Assembly (NCBI GenBank): GCA_964417725.1
Contig: CAYQIV010000010.1
Span: forward strand, 40,299 to 104,298
Direction: 5' to 3'
Origin: SHZI01 sp964417725
GTDB lineage: Bacteria; Pseudomonadota; Gammaproteobacteria; Steroidobacterales; GCA-2729495
DNA length: 64,000 nucleotides
Shown here one piece after another: positions 42,986 to 52,073 of the stretch. The stretch's first letter is position 1; each line of letters starts with the position of its first letter. Below the pieces are notes generated by a model. It was not told the DNA's origin. It worked only from the letters and a program-made list of their open reading frames with translations, and made no database searches. A program made the translations under genes and the position numbers.

Positions 42986-44889
42986 CGGCACACGCCTTCG
43001 CCGATGGCATCCGTGCCGTGATGGGCAGCATGCAGATGCGGTTTCATCTCGAATACCCGTGTCATTCGCCGACCGAGCGGCGCTGGTTCGACGGCCGCGT
43101 GACGCGCTTTGTCGGCGCCGGGCCGCTGCGCGTCGTCGTCGCCCACGAGGACATCACCGACAAGGTGCAGATCCGCCGCGAGCTGGAATCCCACCGGCAC
43201 AACCTCGAGCGACTGGTCGAGGCGCGCACGGCGGAACTTGCCGAGGCTCGCCGTGAGGCCGAGGCCGCAAGCCGGGCCAAGAGCGCCTTCCTCGCCAACA
43301 TGAGCCACGAGATCCGCACGCCGATGAACGGCGTACTCGGCATGATCGAGGTGCTGGCGCGGACCCGCCTGTCCAGCCACCAGCGTGGGCTGATCGAGAC
43401 CATCCGCACCTCGGGCATGACGCTGCTCGGCGTCATCGACGACATCCTCGACTTTTCCAAGATCGAGGCCGGCGGCATCGAGATCGCCCATGCGCCGCTG
43501 TCGGTGGCCGACATGGTCGAGCGTCTGTGCCAGTCGCTGGTGCCGGTGGCCGAGACCCGCGGCGTCGACCTGGCGCTGCACCTGGCCGCCGACATCCCGG
43601 TACAGGTGGCCAGCGACGAGCTGCGCCTGCGCCAGATCCTCTACAACCTGATCGGCAACGCCATCAAGTTCTCCGGCGGGTGTACCGACACTCGCGGTCT
43701 GGTCGAGGTGCGCGTGACGGTCGACAGCCACACACCCTGGCGGTTGCGCTTCACCGTGACCGACAACGGCATCGGCATGTCGGAGGACACACAGGCGCGC
43801 CTGTTCACCCCCTTCGATCAGGCCGAGACCTCGATCACGCGGCGTTTCGGCGGCACCGGTCTGGGGCTGACGATCTGCAAGCGGCTGGTCGAGCTGATGG
43901 GTGGCACGATCGGCGTCGAGAGCGCGCCTGGCCACGGCGCCACCTTCAGCGCGGTGCTGCCGATGGAAATCATCGACGCGACACCGGCCGTGGTCCCGCC
44001 CGGCGGGCGGTGCCGGCTGGTACTCGATGATGACGACGACGACGCCGGTCCGGCGGCGACCACCGAGGTGCCGGCCAGCCCCGACATGCCGGTACTGGTT
44101 GCCGAGGACGACGAGATCAACCGCCGCGTGATCCGCGAGCAGCTGCGCCTGCTCGGTTGCCGGGCGGTGCTGACACGCAACGGCCGGGAAGCCCTCGAAC
44201 GGTGGCGCGGCGGAGATTTCGCCGTGCTCATCACCGACCTGCACATGCCCGACATGGACGGCTACGCCCTGACGCGCAGCATCCGCGCCGAGGAAGCGAC
44301 GCGCACCCCCGGCCGGCGCCTGCCGATCGTCGTTCTCAGTGCCAACGCCCTGCGCGACGAGGCGCTGCAGGCCCGTGCGGCCGGCGTGGATGAGTACCTG
44401 ACCAAACCGTTGCAAATCGACCGCCTGGCCGGCGTGCTCGGCCGCTGGCTGCCCGCGGCGCACGGCGGCCCGTTGCCGGCCACGGGCGGCAACGCCATGG
44501 CCACGCCCGACGAGACCGGCGAATTGCTCGACCCCGCAGCACTTGGCGCGCTGCTCGGCGGTGACGCGCAAGCCGTCGAGCGGTTGTTCAAGGCCTTCAT
44601 CACCATGGCGCGACCGATGGTCGAGGCCTTGTGCGACACGGCCACCGCCGGCGACCTGGTCCGCGCCGGCCAGTACGGCCACCGCCTCAAGGCCTCGGCG
44701 CGCGCCGTCGGCGCACGCACGCTCGGCCAGTTGGCGGGCCGCCTCGAGCGGCGTGCCCGGGCCGGCAGCCGCGACGAAGTCGCGGCGCTGGCCGGCGAGA
44801 TCCGCACCCTGCTGCCAAGGGTCGAGGCCCGCATCCGCGAGCTGCAGCCCGCGCGCGGTGGCACACCCACCGAAGGGGCACGGCCATGA
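42910..44889 (+). CDS. 3' part of the frameshifted hybrid kinase (HisKA-HATPase-REC-HPt)
   Basis: Homologous coding begins near 42797; ATG 42910 is only the first internal start, without a good ribosome site. In order: the rest of a second PAS domain, HisKA with FLANMSHEIRTPMNGVLGM (phospho-His), HATPase with NLIGNAIKFSGG, DNGIGMSEDTQ and FGGTGLGLTICKRL, a second receiver with VLITDLHMPDMDGY and a KPLQ Lys, and a C-terminal HPt domain (YGHRLKASARAVGA, phospho-His). An Asp-rich linker precedes the receiver. With the 5' part this would be a REC-PAS-PAS-HK-REC-HPt relay kinase of about 987 residues. It overlaps the EAL gene by four bases. Confidence 0.75.
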   Translation: MQTLRVSVGANYLAACDRVTGPEAVTAHAFADGIRAVMGSMQMRFHLEYPCHSPTERRWFDGRVTRFVGAGPLRVVVAHEDITDKVQIRRELESHRHNLERLVEARTAELAEARREAEAASRAKSAFLANMSHEIRTPMNGVLGMIEVLARTRLSSHQRGLIETIRTSGMTLLGVIDDILDFSKIEAGGIEIAHAPLSVADMVERLCQSLVPVAETRGVDLALHLAADIPVQVASDELRLRQILYNLIGNAIKFSGGCTDTRGLVEVRVTVDSHTPWRLRFTVTDNGIGMSEDTQARLFTPFDQAETSITRRFGGTGLGLTICKRLVELMGGTIGVESAPGHGATFSAVLPMEIIDATPAVVPPGGRCRLVLDDDDDDAGPAATTEVPASPDMPVLVAEDDEINRRVIREQLRLLGCRAVLTRNGREALERWRGGDFAVLITDLHMPDMDGYALTRSIRAEEATRTPGRRLPIVVLSANALRDEALQARAAGVDEYLTKPLQIDRLAGVLGRWLPAAHGGPLPATGGNAMATPDETGELLDPAALGALLGGDAQAVERLFKAFITMARPMVEALCDTATAGDLVRAGQYGHRLKASARAVGARTLGQLAGRLERRARAGSRDEVAALAGEIRTLLPRVEARIRELQPARGGTPTEGARP

Positions 44890-46091
44890 AGGTGCTGCTG
44901 GTCGACGATGACCCCTTCGTGCTCGAGCTGCTCCACCACCAGCTCAACCACCTCAGCATCGGCGATGTCAGCAGCTGCGAGGACGCCGCCCGGGCGCTCG
45001 ATCTCATCAACGGCGCGCACGATGACTACGACCTGTTGTTCTGCGACCTCAACATGCCCGGCATGGACGGCGTGGAGTTCGTGCGCCACCTCGCCGAGCG
45101 CCGCTATGGCGGCGGCGTGGTGCTGATCAGCGGCGAGGATCCGCGCACGCTGGCCACCGTCAAGCAGATCGCCCGGGCACGCAAACTGGATGTCCTCGGC
45201 GCGCTCACCAAGCCCGTCGGCCAGGCGGCGCTGCGCCGGGTGCTGGGCAAGGCCGGGCGTCACTCCGCCGGCGAGGCACGACGCGGCGAGCGGCGCCGCT
45301 ACAGTGCTGCCGAACTGCGCGAGGCGCTGGCTGCGCACCAGCTCGTCAACCACTATCAGCCACAGATCGACCTCGTCAACGGCGCGATGGTCGGTGTCGA
45401 GACGCTGGTGCGCTGGTCACATCCGCGCGACGGGCTGGTCTATCCCGACCAGTTCATCACCACGGCCGAGGACCACGGCCTGATCGACGACCTGACGCAG
45501 GGCGTGCTGGAAGGGGCGCTGCGCCAGGTGCGCGACTGGCACCGCGAGGGCCTCAATCCGCTGATCTCCGTCAACGTCTCGATGGACAATCTCACCGCAC
45601 TCGACTTCCCCGACAGCGTCGCGGCAGCGCTGGCCCGGGCCCAGGTGCCGGCACGGCGCATCATTCTCGAAGTGACGGAAAGCCAGCTGCCCCGCGACCG
45701 CGTGACACTGCTCGACATCGTCACGCGGCTGCGCCTCAAGCGCATCGGTTTGTCGATCGACGATTTCGGCACCGGGCACTCGTCGCTGGCTCAGCTGCGC
45801 GACATCCCCTTCGACGAGCTCAAGCTCGATCGCAGCTTCGTCCATGGTGCGGCACGCAAGCCCGCCTTGCGTACCATCGTCGAGTCCAACGTCCACATGG
45901 CGCAGGAACTCGGCATGCGCGTCGTTGCCGAGGGCGTCGAGGACGACGACGACTGGCACTGCATCCGCAACGCCGGCTGCCATGTCGCACAGGGCTGGTT
46001 CATGGCCAGGGCCATGCCCGGGCCGGCGCTCGGCGCCTGGGCCCGGCAGTGGGAGGCACGCCGTACGGCGCTGTACAGTCCGGCGTGCTGA
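44886..46091 (+). CDS. Receiver-EAL c-di-GMP phosphodiesterase
   Basis: A 401-residue protein. Residues 1-125 are a receiver (VDDDPFVLELLHH, LLFCDLNMPGMDGV phospho-Asp, ALTKPVG). Residues about 140-390 form an EAL domain: the signature reads VETLVRW (ETL for EAL, Glu kept), then NVSMDNL, ILEVTESQL, SIDDFGTGHSSLAQL, LKLDRSFVHG and VAEGVED. The metal-binding acidic residues are all present, so hydrolysis of c-di-GMP is likely. It is coupled by ATGA to the hybrid kinase, whose HPt or receiver probably feeds its receiver. Confidence 0.9.
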   Translation: MKVLLVDDDPFVLELLHHQLNHLSIGDVSSCEDAARALDLINGAHDDYDLLFCDLNMPGMDGVEFVRHLAERRYGGGVVLISGEDPRTLATVKQIARARKLDVLGALTKPVGQAALRRVLGKAGRHSAGEARRGERRRYSAAELREALAAHQLVNHYQPQIDLVNGAMVGVETLVRWSHPRDGLVYPDQFITTAEDHGLIDDLTQGVLEGALRQVRDWHREGLNPLISVNVSMDNLTALDFPDSVAAALARAQVPARRIILEVTESQLPRDRVTLLDIVTRLRLKRIGLSIDDFGTGHSSLAQLRDIPFDELKLDRSFVHGAARKPALRTIVESNVHMAQELGMRVVAEGVEDDDDWHCIRNAGCHVAQGWFMARAMPGPALGAWARQWEARRTALYSPAC

Positions 46092-46094
46092 TGC

Positions 46095-47180
46095 TCAGCG
46101 CATCTGGTCCTCGGGCACCGGGCCGAAGTACATCTCGAAACCGATACCGATGCCGGGGTTGATCTCGCGCCTTTCCTCACGGCGCTCGCGCGGCCAGGTC
46201 AGGCTGGCATCGAACTCCACGAACAGCCACTCGCGGCCGAGCCGTTGCCGGTAGCGGGTTTCGATGCCGTAGTTGCGCAGGCCGACTTCCGCGGCGGTCT
46301 GGCCGGCACTGAGCAGCGACCAGGACAATGCGCGGCGGCGGCCGAGGTTCTGGAAGGCGGTGATGCCCGAGAACCAGTCGAGGCCCTGGGTGTCCTCGGC
46401 GACCGTGCCGGAGTTGTTCCAGCGCAGCAGCAGGTTGGGCGCGAACAGGTGATCAAGGGCCAGTTGCGTCGTCGCACCGAAGCCGCGGCTGTCGCGCCAG
46501 AAGAGCGTCTCGCGGGCGCGCAGCATGGTGCGCTCACTGAAGATGAAGTTGTAGCGGTAGCTGCCCTTGGCGTACGGGTCGATGGGCGTGCGCAGGCGCA
46601 CGCCGATGCCGAAGTCGAAGCCGTCCTCGAGCGGCGCCTGCTTCGAGTAGCCGAGGCCGAGCAGCCAGGCGTCGTCGTCGACGCTGTTGAAGCCGGGCGG
46701 CAACGGGTTCTCGCTGGTCGATGGGCGTTCCTCGATGACCTGTTCCTCGGTGCCGCGGCCGAGGGTCAGCCGGGCACGGTTCTTGAGCGCCGGCAGCGCA
46801 AGGCGCGCGCGCAGCCGCAGGCGGGTGTCGAGGTTGTCGCGCCGGTCGAGGGTCTGGAACACGCCGGCCCGGCCGTAGGTTTCATCGCTGTCCTGGTCGT
46901 AGCGCGGGTTGCCGAACAGGCCATCGAACCACTCGGTGGCGCCGCACACACCGCCGTAGACGCCGCGTTGGAGGCGGCTCAGCCAGTCGCGGTAGTCGAC
47001 CCCCGGCTCGTCGCAGGGGATGTCATCGCGCACCGGTGCCGGTGGCACGGGCACGTCGGTGGCCTGCGCCGGGGCGGCGCCGACGCCTTCGTTGTCCGCC
47101 AGGGCACCCCGCATGCCGGGGCCATCCATCAGTGCCGCCGCCAGGACCACGACCTGCAGGAGCGTGGCCCCGGGCTTCAT
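46095..47180 (-). CDS. Predicted outer-membrane beta-barrel protein
   Basis: A 361-residue exported protein of unknown family. A signal peptide ends RGALA-DN near residue 29. The rest alternates polar and hydrophobic residues in strands (TRLRLRARLALPAL, FDFGIGVRLRTPI, YRYNFIFSERTMLRARETLFW, LFVEFDASLTWPRE), as expected for a barrel. The last residues include FEMYFGP. Two early Cys (DIPCDEPG and GGVCGATEW) could form a disulfide. It overlaps the SPOR gene stop by four bases and converges on the EAL gene three bases away. I do not recognise a function. Confidence 0.65.
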   Translation of the reverse strand: MKPGATLLQVVVLAAALMDGPGMRGALADNEGVGAAPAQATDVPVPPAPVRDDIPCDEPGVDYRDWLSRLQRGVYGGVCGATEWFDGLFGNPRYDQDSDETYGRAGVFQTLDRRDNLDTRLRLRARLALPALKNRARLTLGRGTEEQVIEERPSTSENPLPPGFNSVDDDAWLLGLGYSKQAPLEDGFDFGIGVRLRTPIDPYAKGSYRYNFIFSERTMLRARETLFWRDSRGFGATTQLALDHLFAPNLLLRWNNSGTVAEDTQGLDWFSGITAFQNLGRRRALSWSLLSAGQTAAEVGLRNYGIETRYRQRLGREWLFVEFDASLTWPRERREERREINPGIGIGFEMYFGPVPEDQMR

Positions 47181-47737
47181 TGGCTGACCCGTATCAGCTG
47201 GAAGTCGATGCCGTTGTCACGCATTAGCCGGCGGATGCGGTTGAGTTCATCGAGCGACTCGAGCGGCCCGATGCGCACCCGGTTGAAGCTGCGCCCGTCG
47301 ACGGTGGCGTTCTGGATCTGTGCGACGACACCGAGCAGCGCCAGGCGCGCCTTGAGCGCATCGGCCTGGGCAAAGTCGGGAAAGGCGCCGGCCTGGATGA
47401 CATAGATGCCGGGTGCTTCGACCGGCGCCACCGGCACGCCGCGCCGCCCGCCGTCGTCCTGCTCGGGGACGATGACTTCCTGGTTGGGCAGGGTCTCGTA
47501 GAAGGTGTAGCGCGGGGTCTCGCGTGTCGGCGCAGCCGGTGCGGCCGGTGGCGTGACCGCCGGCGAGGGCGGCGGCGGGGCCTTGGCGGCCGATGGCACG
47601 GCTGGCGGCGACAACGGTGCGCGGAGCCAGATCCAGCCGGCCACGCCGAGGCCGGCGGTGAGGCCGATGAGCACGCCCAGCCAGCCCGGCACCAGCGGCC
47701 GACGGCGACGACTGCGACTGCGGTTGCGCCGCGCCAT
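47177..47737 (-). CDS. SPOR-domain membrane protein
   Basis: A 186-residue bitopic protein: a basic cytoplasmic start (ARRNRSRSRRRR), one transmembrane helix (LGVLIGLTAGLGVAGWIW), a Pro/Ala-rich periplasmic linker and a C-terminal SPOR domain (GIYVIQAGAFPDFAQADALK to FQLIRVSQ), which binds denuded septal peptidoglycan. This is the FtsN-like layout, and an FtsN-like SPOR gene is commonly found beside argS and priA. It is shorter than FtsN and lacks a clear essential FtsN motif. ATG 47737 was chosen because it starts the basic region; 40 bases separate it from argS. Confidence 0.85.
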   Translation of the reverse strand: MARRNRSRSRRRRPLVPGWLGVLIGLTAGLGVAGWIWLRAPLSPPAVPSAAKAPPPPSPAVTPPAAPAAPTRETPRYTFYETLPNQEVIVPEQDDGGRRGVPVAPVEAPGIYVIQAGAFPDFAQADALKARLALLGVVAQIQNATVDGRSFNRVRIGPLESLDELNRIRRLMRDNGIDFQLIRVSQ

Positions 47738-47777
47738 GCGGCTCAGCCCGCGCCGGCGTGCCGGTCCGGTGCACGCG

Positions 47778-49535
47778 TCACATGAACTCCAGGGCGCGGA
47801 TGCCCAGCAGCCGCAGGCCACTGCGCAACACTTCGCGTGCGGCTGAGACGAGCGCCAGGCGCGCCGCACTTTGCGCCATGTCGTCGGTGTCGATGACCAT
47901 GTGCCGGTTGTAGAACGTATTGAATGTGCTCGTCAACTGGTGCAGGTATTGGGCCACCTCGAAGGGTTCGCGGCCCTGGGCTGCCCGCATCACCGCCACC
48001 GGGAAAGCGCGCAGCGCCTGGACCAGCGCCCATTCCTCGTCGCTCGCCAGCCGCGCCAGCGACGCCGGCGAGGCGTCCGGCACCAGCCCCGCCGCGCCGG
48101 CGCGGCGGAAAAGCCCCGACATGCGCGCGTGGCTGTACTGCAGGTACGGGCCGGTATTGCCCTCGAACTGCAGGACGCTTTGCCAGTCGAAGGTGACGTC
48201 GGTCATGCGTCGCGATGACACGTCGAAGTAGAGCAAGGCCGCCTGGCCGACCGCCTCGCAGACCTCGTCGAGTTCGGCCGGCGACAGCGCGGGAAAGCCT
48301 TGCGGGTTGGCCGCGGCCTTGGCCTCGCGCACGCGCCGCGCCTGTTCGCGGGCTTCGTCGAGAACGTGTTCCAGCCACACCGCCTCGCCCTTGCGGGTCG
48401 ACATGCCGCGGACGAAGCCGAAGCTGACGTTTTCGCACAGCGCCGGCCAGTCGACCGCCCAGCCCTCGGCCCGGCCGAGCTTGCCGAGGGCGGCGAAGAC
48501 CTGGGCGAAATGGTCTTCCTGACGCGATACCACGTAGAGGTTGGCGCCGAACTGCCATTGAGCCCAGCGCGACAGCGCCTCGGCACAGTCGCGCGCCGCG
48601 TAGGTGGAGGCGCCGTCCGACTTGCGCAGCATGCACGGCGCGATATCGCGGCCGAGCACGTCGCCGACCTCGACGACCAGCGCACCCTCCGACTCGACGG
48701 CGACGCCGGCAGCGACGAAGCGCTCGATCACCGGCGCGACCCGGTCGTTGACCGCCGATTCGCCCTCGTAGGAGTCGAAGTGGATGCCGAGCCGCGCATA
48801 GGTGCGCATGAAGCCTTCGAGTGACAGGGCGCGAAAGCGCGCCCACAGCGCGCGGATCTCCTGATCGCCCTGCTCGAGGCGCAGGAACAGCGCACGCGCC
48901 ATCTCGCGCACCGTGACGTCGGACTCGGACTGGCGATAGGCGCGGATGTACAGCTCGACGAGGTAGTCGATGGCACGCGCCTCGAGCGCCGCCTCGTCGC
49001 CCCACTGCTGCCAGGCGTACATGACGAAACCGAACTGCGTGCCCCAGTCGCCGAGGTAGTTGCGCCGCACGACCTTCCAGCCCTCGAACTCGAGGATGCG
49101 CGCCAGGTCGCCGCCGAGGTTCGTCGAGCGCAGATGGCCAAAGTGGAACGGCTTGGCAATGTTTGGTGCCGAGAAGTCGAGCACCAGCGTGCGCCCCTGA
49201 CCGAGGTCGCACCGGCCCCAGGCGGCCGGATCGGCGAGGATGCCGTTGACCGTCTGCACGGTGACGGCAGTGCGGTCGAGGTGGATGTTGAGGTAGGGCC
49301 CCTGCGCCGTGGCCCGGGCGATCAGCCCGTCGCCGGCGAGGCGCGCGGCGAGGTCGGCGGCGATCGCCGGCGGCGCGGCCTTCAGTTCGCGGGCAAACTG
49401 GAAGCACGGCAGGGCGATGTCGCCCAGGGTCGGGTCGGGCGGGGTGGCGAGCAGGGCCTGGACCTGCGCGCTGCGCGCTGCCGGCCAGCCCAGCGCGGCG
49501 CACACGGCACCGGCGATGTGTTCGTTGATCTGCAT
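47778..49535 (-). CDS. argS: Arginyl-tRNA synthetase
   Basis: A 585-residue class I synthetase. The N-terminal ArgRS domain is followed by SAPNIAKPFHFGHLRST, with the HFGH form of the HIGH motif. RGMSTRKGEAVW occupies the KMSKS place; ArgRS enzymes usually lack a canonical KMSKS. The C-terminal DALR anticodon-binding domain begins near residue 460 (GNTGPYLQYSHARM). The length and order are typical. It lies between priA and the SPOR gene, all on the minus strand. Confidence 0.95.
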   Translation of the reverse strand: MQINEHIAGAVCAALGWPAARSAQVQALLATPPDPTLGDIALPCFQFARELKAAPPAIAADLAARLAGDGLIARATAQGPYLNIHLDRTAVTVQTVNGILADPAAWGRCDLGQGRTLVLDFSAPNIAKPFHFGHLRSTNLGGDLARILEFEGWKVVRRNYLGDWGTQFGFVMYAWQQWGDEAALEARAIDYLVELYIRAYRQSESDVTVREMARALFLRLEQGDQEIRALWARFRALSLEGFMRTYARLGIHFDSYEGESAVNDRVAPVIERFVAAGVAVESEGALVVEVGDVLGRDIAPCMLRKSDGASTYAARDCAEALSRWAQWQFGANLYVVSRQEDHFAQVFAALGKLGRAEGWAVDWPALCENVSFGFVRGMSTRKGEAVWLEHVLDEAREQARRVREAKAAANPQGFPALSPAELDEVCEAVGQAALLYFDVSSRRMTDVTFDWQSVLQFEGNTGPYLQYSHARMSGLFRRAGAAGLVPDASPASLARLASDEEWALVQALRAFPVAVMRAAQGREPFEVAQYLHQLTSTFNTFYNRHMVIDTDDMAQSAARLALVSAAREVLRSGLRLLGIRALEFM

Positions 49536-49615
49536 GCCTTGGCCGTGTGCCGGAGAGAAAAACAGGACGGAACGTCACCCGGGCGGCATTCTAGCGCAGC
49601 ACCGTGGCCCCCGAC

Positions 49616-51610
49616 TCAGAACAGCTCCACAGGATCGACATCGAGGCTCCAGCGCACGCGGCGCGCGCTGGCCAGCGCGGCGCACGCGGTGCGCCATCGC
49701 GGCAGGAAAGCCTGCAGGGCGTGGCGCGTCGGCGCCTGGACGAGGAGCTGCCCGCGCAACCGCCCCGAACGCCGTTCCATCGGCGCCGGTGCCGGGCCGA
49801 TCAGGCGCACGCCCGCTTGCGCCTGCGCGTGGCCGGCGGCGGCGGCCTCACCGAGGAAATGGAACACCGGCTCGCGTGCCGCCGCCTCGGCACGCAGCAG
49901 GGCGATGGCGCTCCACGGCGGCCAGCCGGCCTCGCGGCGCTCGCCGAGTGCGGCATCGGCAAAGGCCGCGTAGCCCTCGCCGATCAGCAGGCGCAGCAGC
50001 GGGTGGGCGGGAAACAACGTCTGCAACCAGACCTCGCCGGGCTGCGTGCCGCGGCCGGCGCGCCCCGCGACCTGGATGAAGGACTGCGCGAGGCGTTCGG
50101 CACTGCGGAAGTCGGTGCCAAACAGGCCCTGGTCGGTGTCGATGATGCCGACCAGCGTGACCTGCGGGAAATCGTGGCCCTTGGTCACCATCTGCGTGCC
50201 CATCAACAGGCGCGCGTCGGCATCGCGCACACGCGCCAGGCGCCGTGCGATCTCGCCGCGACGGCGGGTGGTGTCGCGGTCGATGCGCACGATCTCTTCG
50301 CCGGGGAAGGCGCTGGCCAGCGCGTCTTCGAGTCGTTCCGTGCCCTGGCCCACCGGCACGCGTTCGCCGCCGCAGGTGCTGCAGGTGGTCGGTGCCGGCT
50401 GCTCGGCACCGCAGTGGTGGCAGATGACCCGTCGGCGCGAGCGGTGCAGGACCATGCGCGCATCACAGCGCCGGCATTCGAGAATGTCGCCGCAATCCGG
50501 GCACAGCAGCGTCGGCGCATAACCGCGGCGGTTGAGGTAGATGAGGGCCTGGCCGCCGTCATCGAGGTGGCGGCGAATGGCGCCGAGCAGGGGCTGCGTC
50601 AGGCCCTCCGTAGGGGGGTGCTGGCGCATGTCGACGACGTGCACCGCGGGCGCGCCGCCGGCGACGGCGCGTGCCGGCAGCACCAGCCGGCGGTAGCGCC
50701 CGTCCCTGACGTTGGCCAGCGTCTCCAGTGCCGGCGTCGCCGAGCCAAGCAGCAGCGGCACGTCGAGGTCACGTGCCCGCCACACGGCGAGGTCGCGCGC
50801 CGAGTAGCGGAAACCATCCTGCTGCTTGTAGGACGGGTCGTGCTCTTCGTCGACGATGATGAGCCCGGGGCGGGACAGCGGCGTGAATACCGCCGAGCGC
50901 GTGCCGACGATGATCGGTGCGGTGCCCTCGGCCGCCGCGCGCCAGCCCGCCAGCCGCTCGCCATCGGCGAGTCCCGAGTGCAGTTCGGCGATGGGCACCG
51001 GGTAGCGGGCGCGGAAGCGCGCCATGAGCTGCGGCGTGAGGGCGATCTCCGGCACCAGCACCAGGGCCTGGCGGCCGGCGGCCAACACCGGCGCGATGCT
51101 GCGCAGGTAAACCTCGGTCTTGCCGCTGCCGGTGACGCCATCGAGGAGGAAGGCCTGATAGCCGCGGGCGGCCGCCAGCGCCTCGACCGCGGCGGCCTGG
51201 GCCGGCATCAGCGGCGGCGGGATGTCGGCGGGGATGTCGGGCAGCGGCTTGGCCCGCCGCCGCCGTTGCAGGCCGCCCCCTTCGCGCAGCGCCTTGGGCA
51301 ACGCCCCGGCGATGACCTCACCGAGCGGATGCTGGTAGTAACGCGCCGCCCACTCGAGAAGGCGCATGAGGTCCTCCGTCAGGAGCGGCGCCTGATCGAT
51401 GACCTCGACGACCGCACGCAGCCGCTCGGACGACAGGGCCGAGGTGGCGACGTGGCCCATCACCACACCCACCCGCGTGCCCCGACCGAACGGCACGCGC
51501 ACCCGCTGGCCGCGCCGGGGCGCGGGGCCTTCGTCCGGGGCCAGGTAGTCGAAGAGCCCCATCAGCGGCGCCGGCACGGCGACCTTGAGGATGGGCGCCG
51601 GCACCGTCAT
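49616..51610 (-). CDS. priA: Primosomal helicase PriA
   Basis: A 664-residue 3'-5' replication-restart helicase. After an N-terminal DNA-binding domain come Walker A DGVTGSGKTEVYL, the DEAH-type box IVDEEHDPSYKQQDG, TQMVTKGHDFP and a zinc-binding insert with CPDCGDILECRRC and ICHHCG/CSTCGG pairs. The C-terminal domain ends in DVDPVELF. It is slightly shorter than the E. coli protein (about 730). The 463 bases in front of it contain the DnaA-box cluster, so its promoter probably lies there. Confidence 0.95.
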   Translation of the reverse strand: MTVPAPILKVAVPAPLMGLFDYLAPDEGPAPRRGQRVRVPFGRGTRVGVVMGHVATSALSSERLRAVVEVIDQAPLLTEDLMRLLEWAARYYQHPLGEVIAGALPKALREGGGLQRRRRAKPLPDIPADIPPPLMPAQAAAVEALAAARGYQAFLLDGVTGSGKTEVYLRSIAPVLAAGRQALVLVPEIALTPQLMARFRARYPVPIAELHSGLADGERLAGWRAAAEGTAPIIVGTRSAVFTPLSRPGLIIVDEEHDPSYKQQDGFRYSARDLAVWRARDLDVPLLLGSATPALETLANVRDGRYRRLVLPARAVAGGAPAVHVVDMRQHPPTEGLTQPLLGAIRRHLDDGGQALIYLNRRGYAPTLLCPDCGDILECRRCDARMVLHRSRRRVICHHCGAEQPAPTTCSTCGGERVPVGQGTERLEDALASAFPGEEIVRIDRDTTRRRGEIARRLARVRDADARLLMGTQMVTKGHDFPQVTLVGIIDTDQGLFGTDFRSAERLAQSFIQVAGRAGRGTQPGEVWLQTLFPAHPLLRLLIGEGYAAFADAALGERREAGWPPWSAIALLRAEAAAREPVFHFLGEAAAAGHAQAQAGVRLIGPAPAPMERRSGRLRGQLLVQAPTRHALQAFLPRWRTACAALASARRVRWSLDVDPVELF

Positions 51611-52073
51611 CGGTTAATGCCCGTGACTGAGCCGGGTTTTCCACAATTCCTGTGGATAACTCTGTGGAGAAAGCCGGCAAATGACTCCGGAATGCGCATT
51701 GCATCAGCCATTATGACAACCTGATCATTTTTTGCCCTATTTGCATTTATTATAAAAAACAATAAATTGCAGACTTATTCACATGTGACCGGCCAGAAGT
51801 TGCCGTAAGCTTCGCTGCAGCGGGCGAAATGTGCATAAGTGCGGTCACCGCACCCCCTCCGGGCAGGCACCCGCCCCGACATTGTGCCGCAGGCGGGTGT
51901 GGCCGGGCGGCCAACGTGAGCGCCCCCGCCCGCCACCGCCGGCGTCGCCTCCACGCCACGCCACGCCGGCCGTCTTGCCGTTGTCATGTTGGTGGGAAAC
52001 CCTTGGCCGCATGCGGCCGCCGCAGCGCGCCGGCAAGACGGCCGACGATTGCATTTTTTCGCGGGGAGCCCGC
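51611..52073. other. Intergenic region with candidate replication origin (oriC)
   Basis: This 463-base gap between divergent priA and HNH genes holds no coding sequence I can support. DnaA-box-like 9-mers (consensus TTATNCACA) occur at 51637-51645 (TTTTCCACA, one mismatch), 51651-51659 (TGTGGATAA, perfect on the minus strand), 51663-51671 (TGTGGAGAA, one mismatch), 51775-51783 (TTATTCACA, perfect) and 51830-51838 (TGTGCATAA, perfect on the minus strand). Between them 51719-51780 is strikingly A+T-rich, with GATCATTTTTTGC at 51723-51735 resembling an oriC 13-mer. The palindrome TCACATGTGA lies at 51779-51788. From 51890 to 52073 the DNA is G+C-rich with no further boxes seen. Confidence 0.55.

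Noticed and set aside
42517..44682. 721-codon minus-strand frame opposite the hybrid kinase
   Set aside because: No recognisable motif; the plus strand encodes intact HisKA, HATPase, REC and HPt motifs.
45385..45420. ETL instead of EAL as evidence of an inactive phosphodiesterase
   Set aside because: The catalytic Glu is retained and all other metal-binding motifs are intact; the middle residue varies in active enzymes.
48350..48440. Apparent lack of KMSKS in ArgRS as a defect
   Set aside because: Arginyl-tRNA synthetases commonly lack the canonical motif; the MSTRKG form is normal.
49604..51724. 706-codon plus-strand frame opposite priA
   Set aside because: PriA helicase motifs lie on the minus strand; the opposite frame is compositional and runs into the DnaA-box region.
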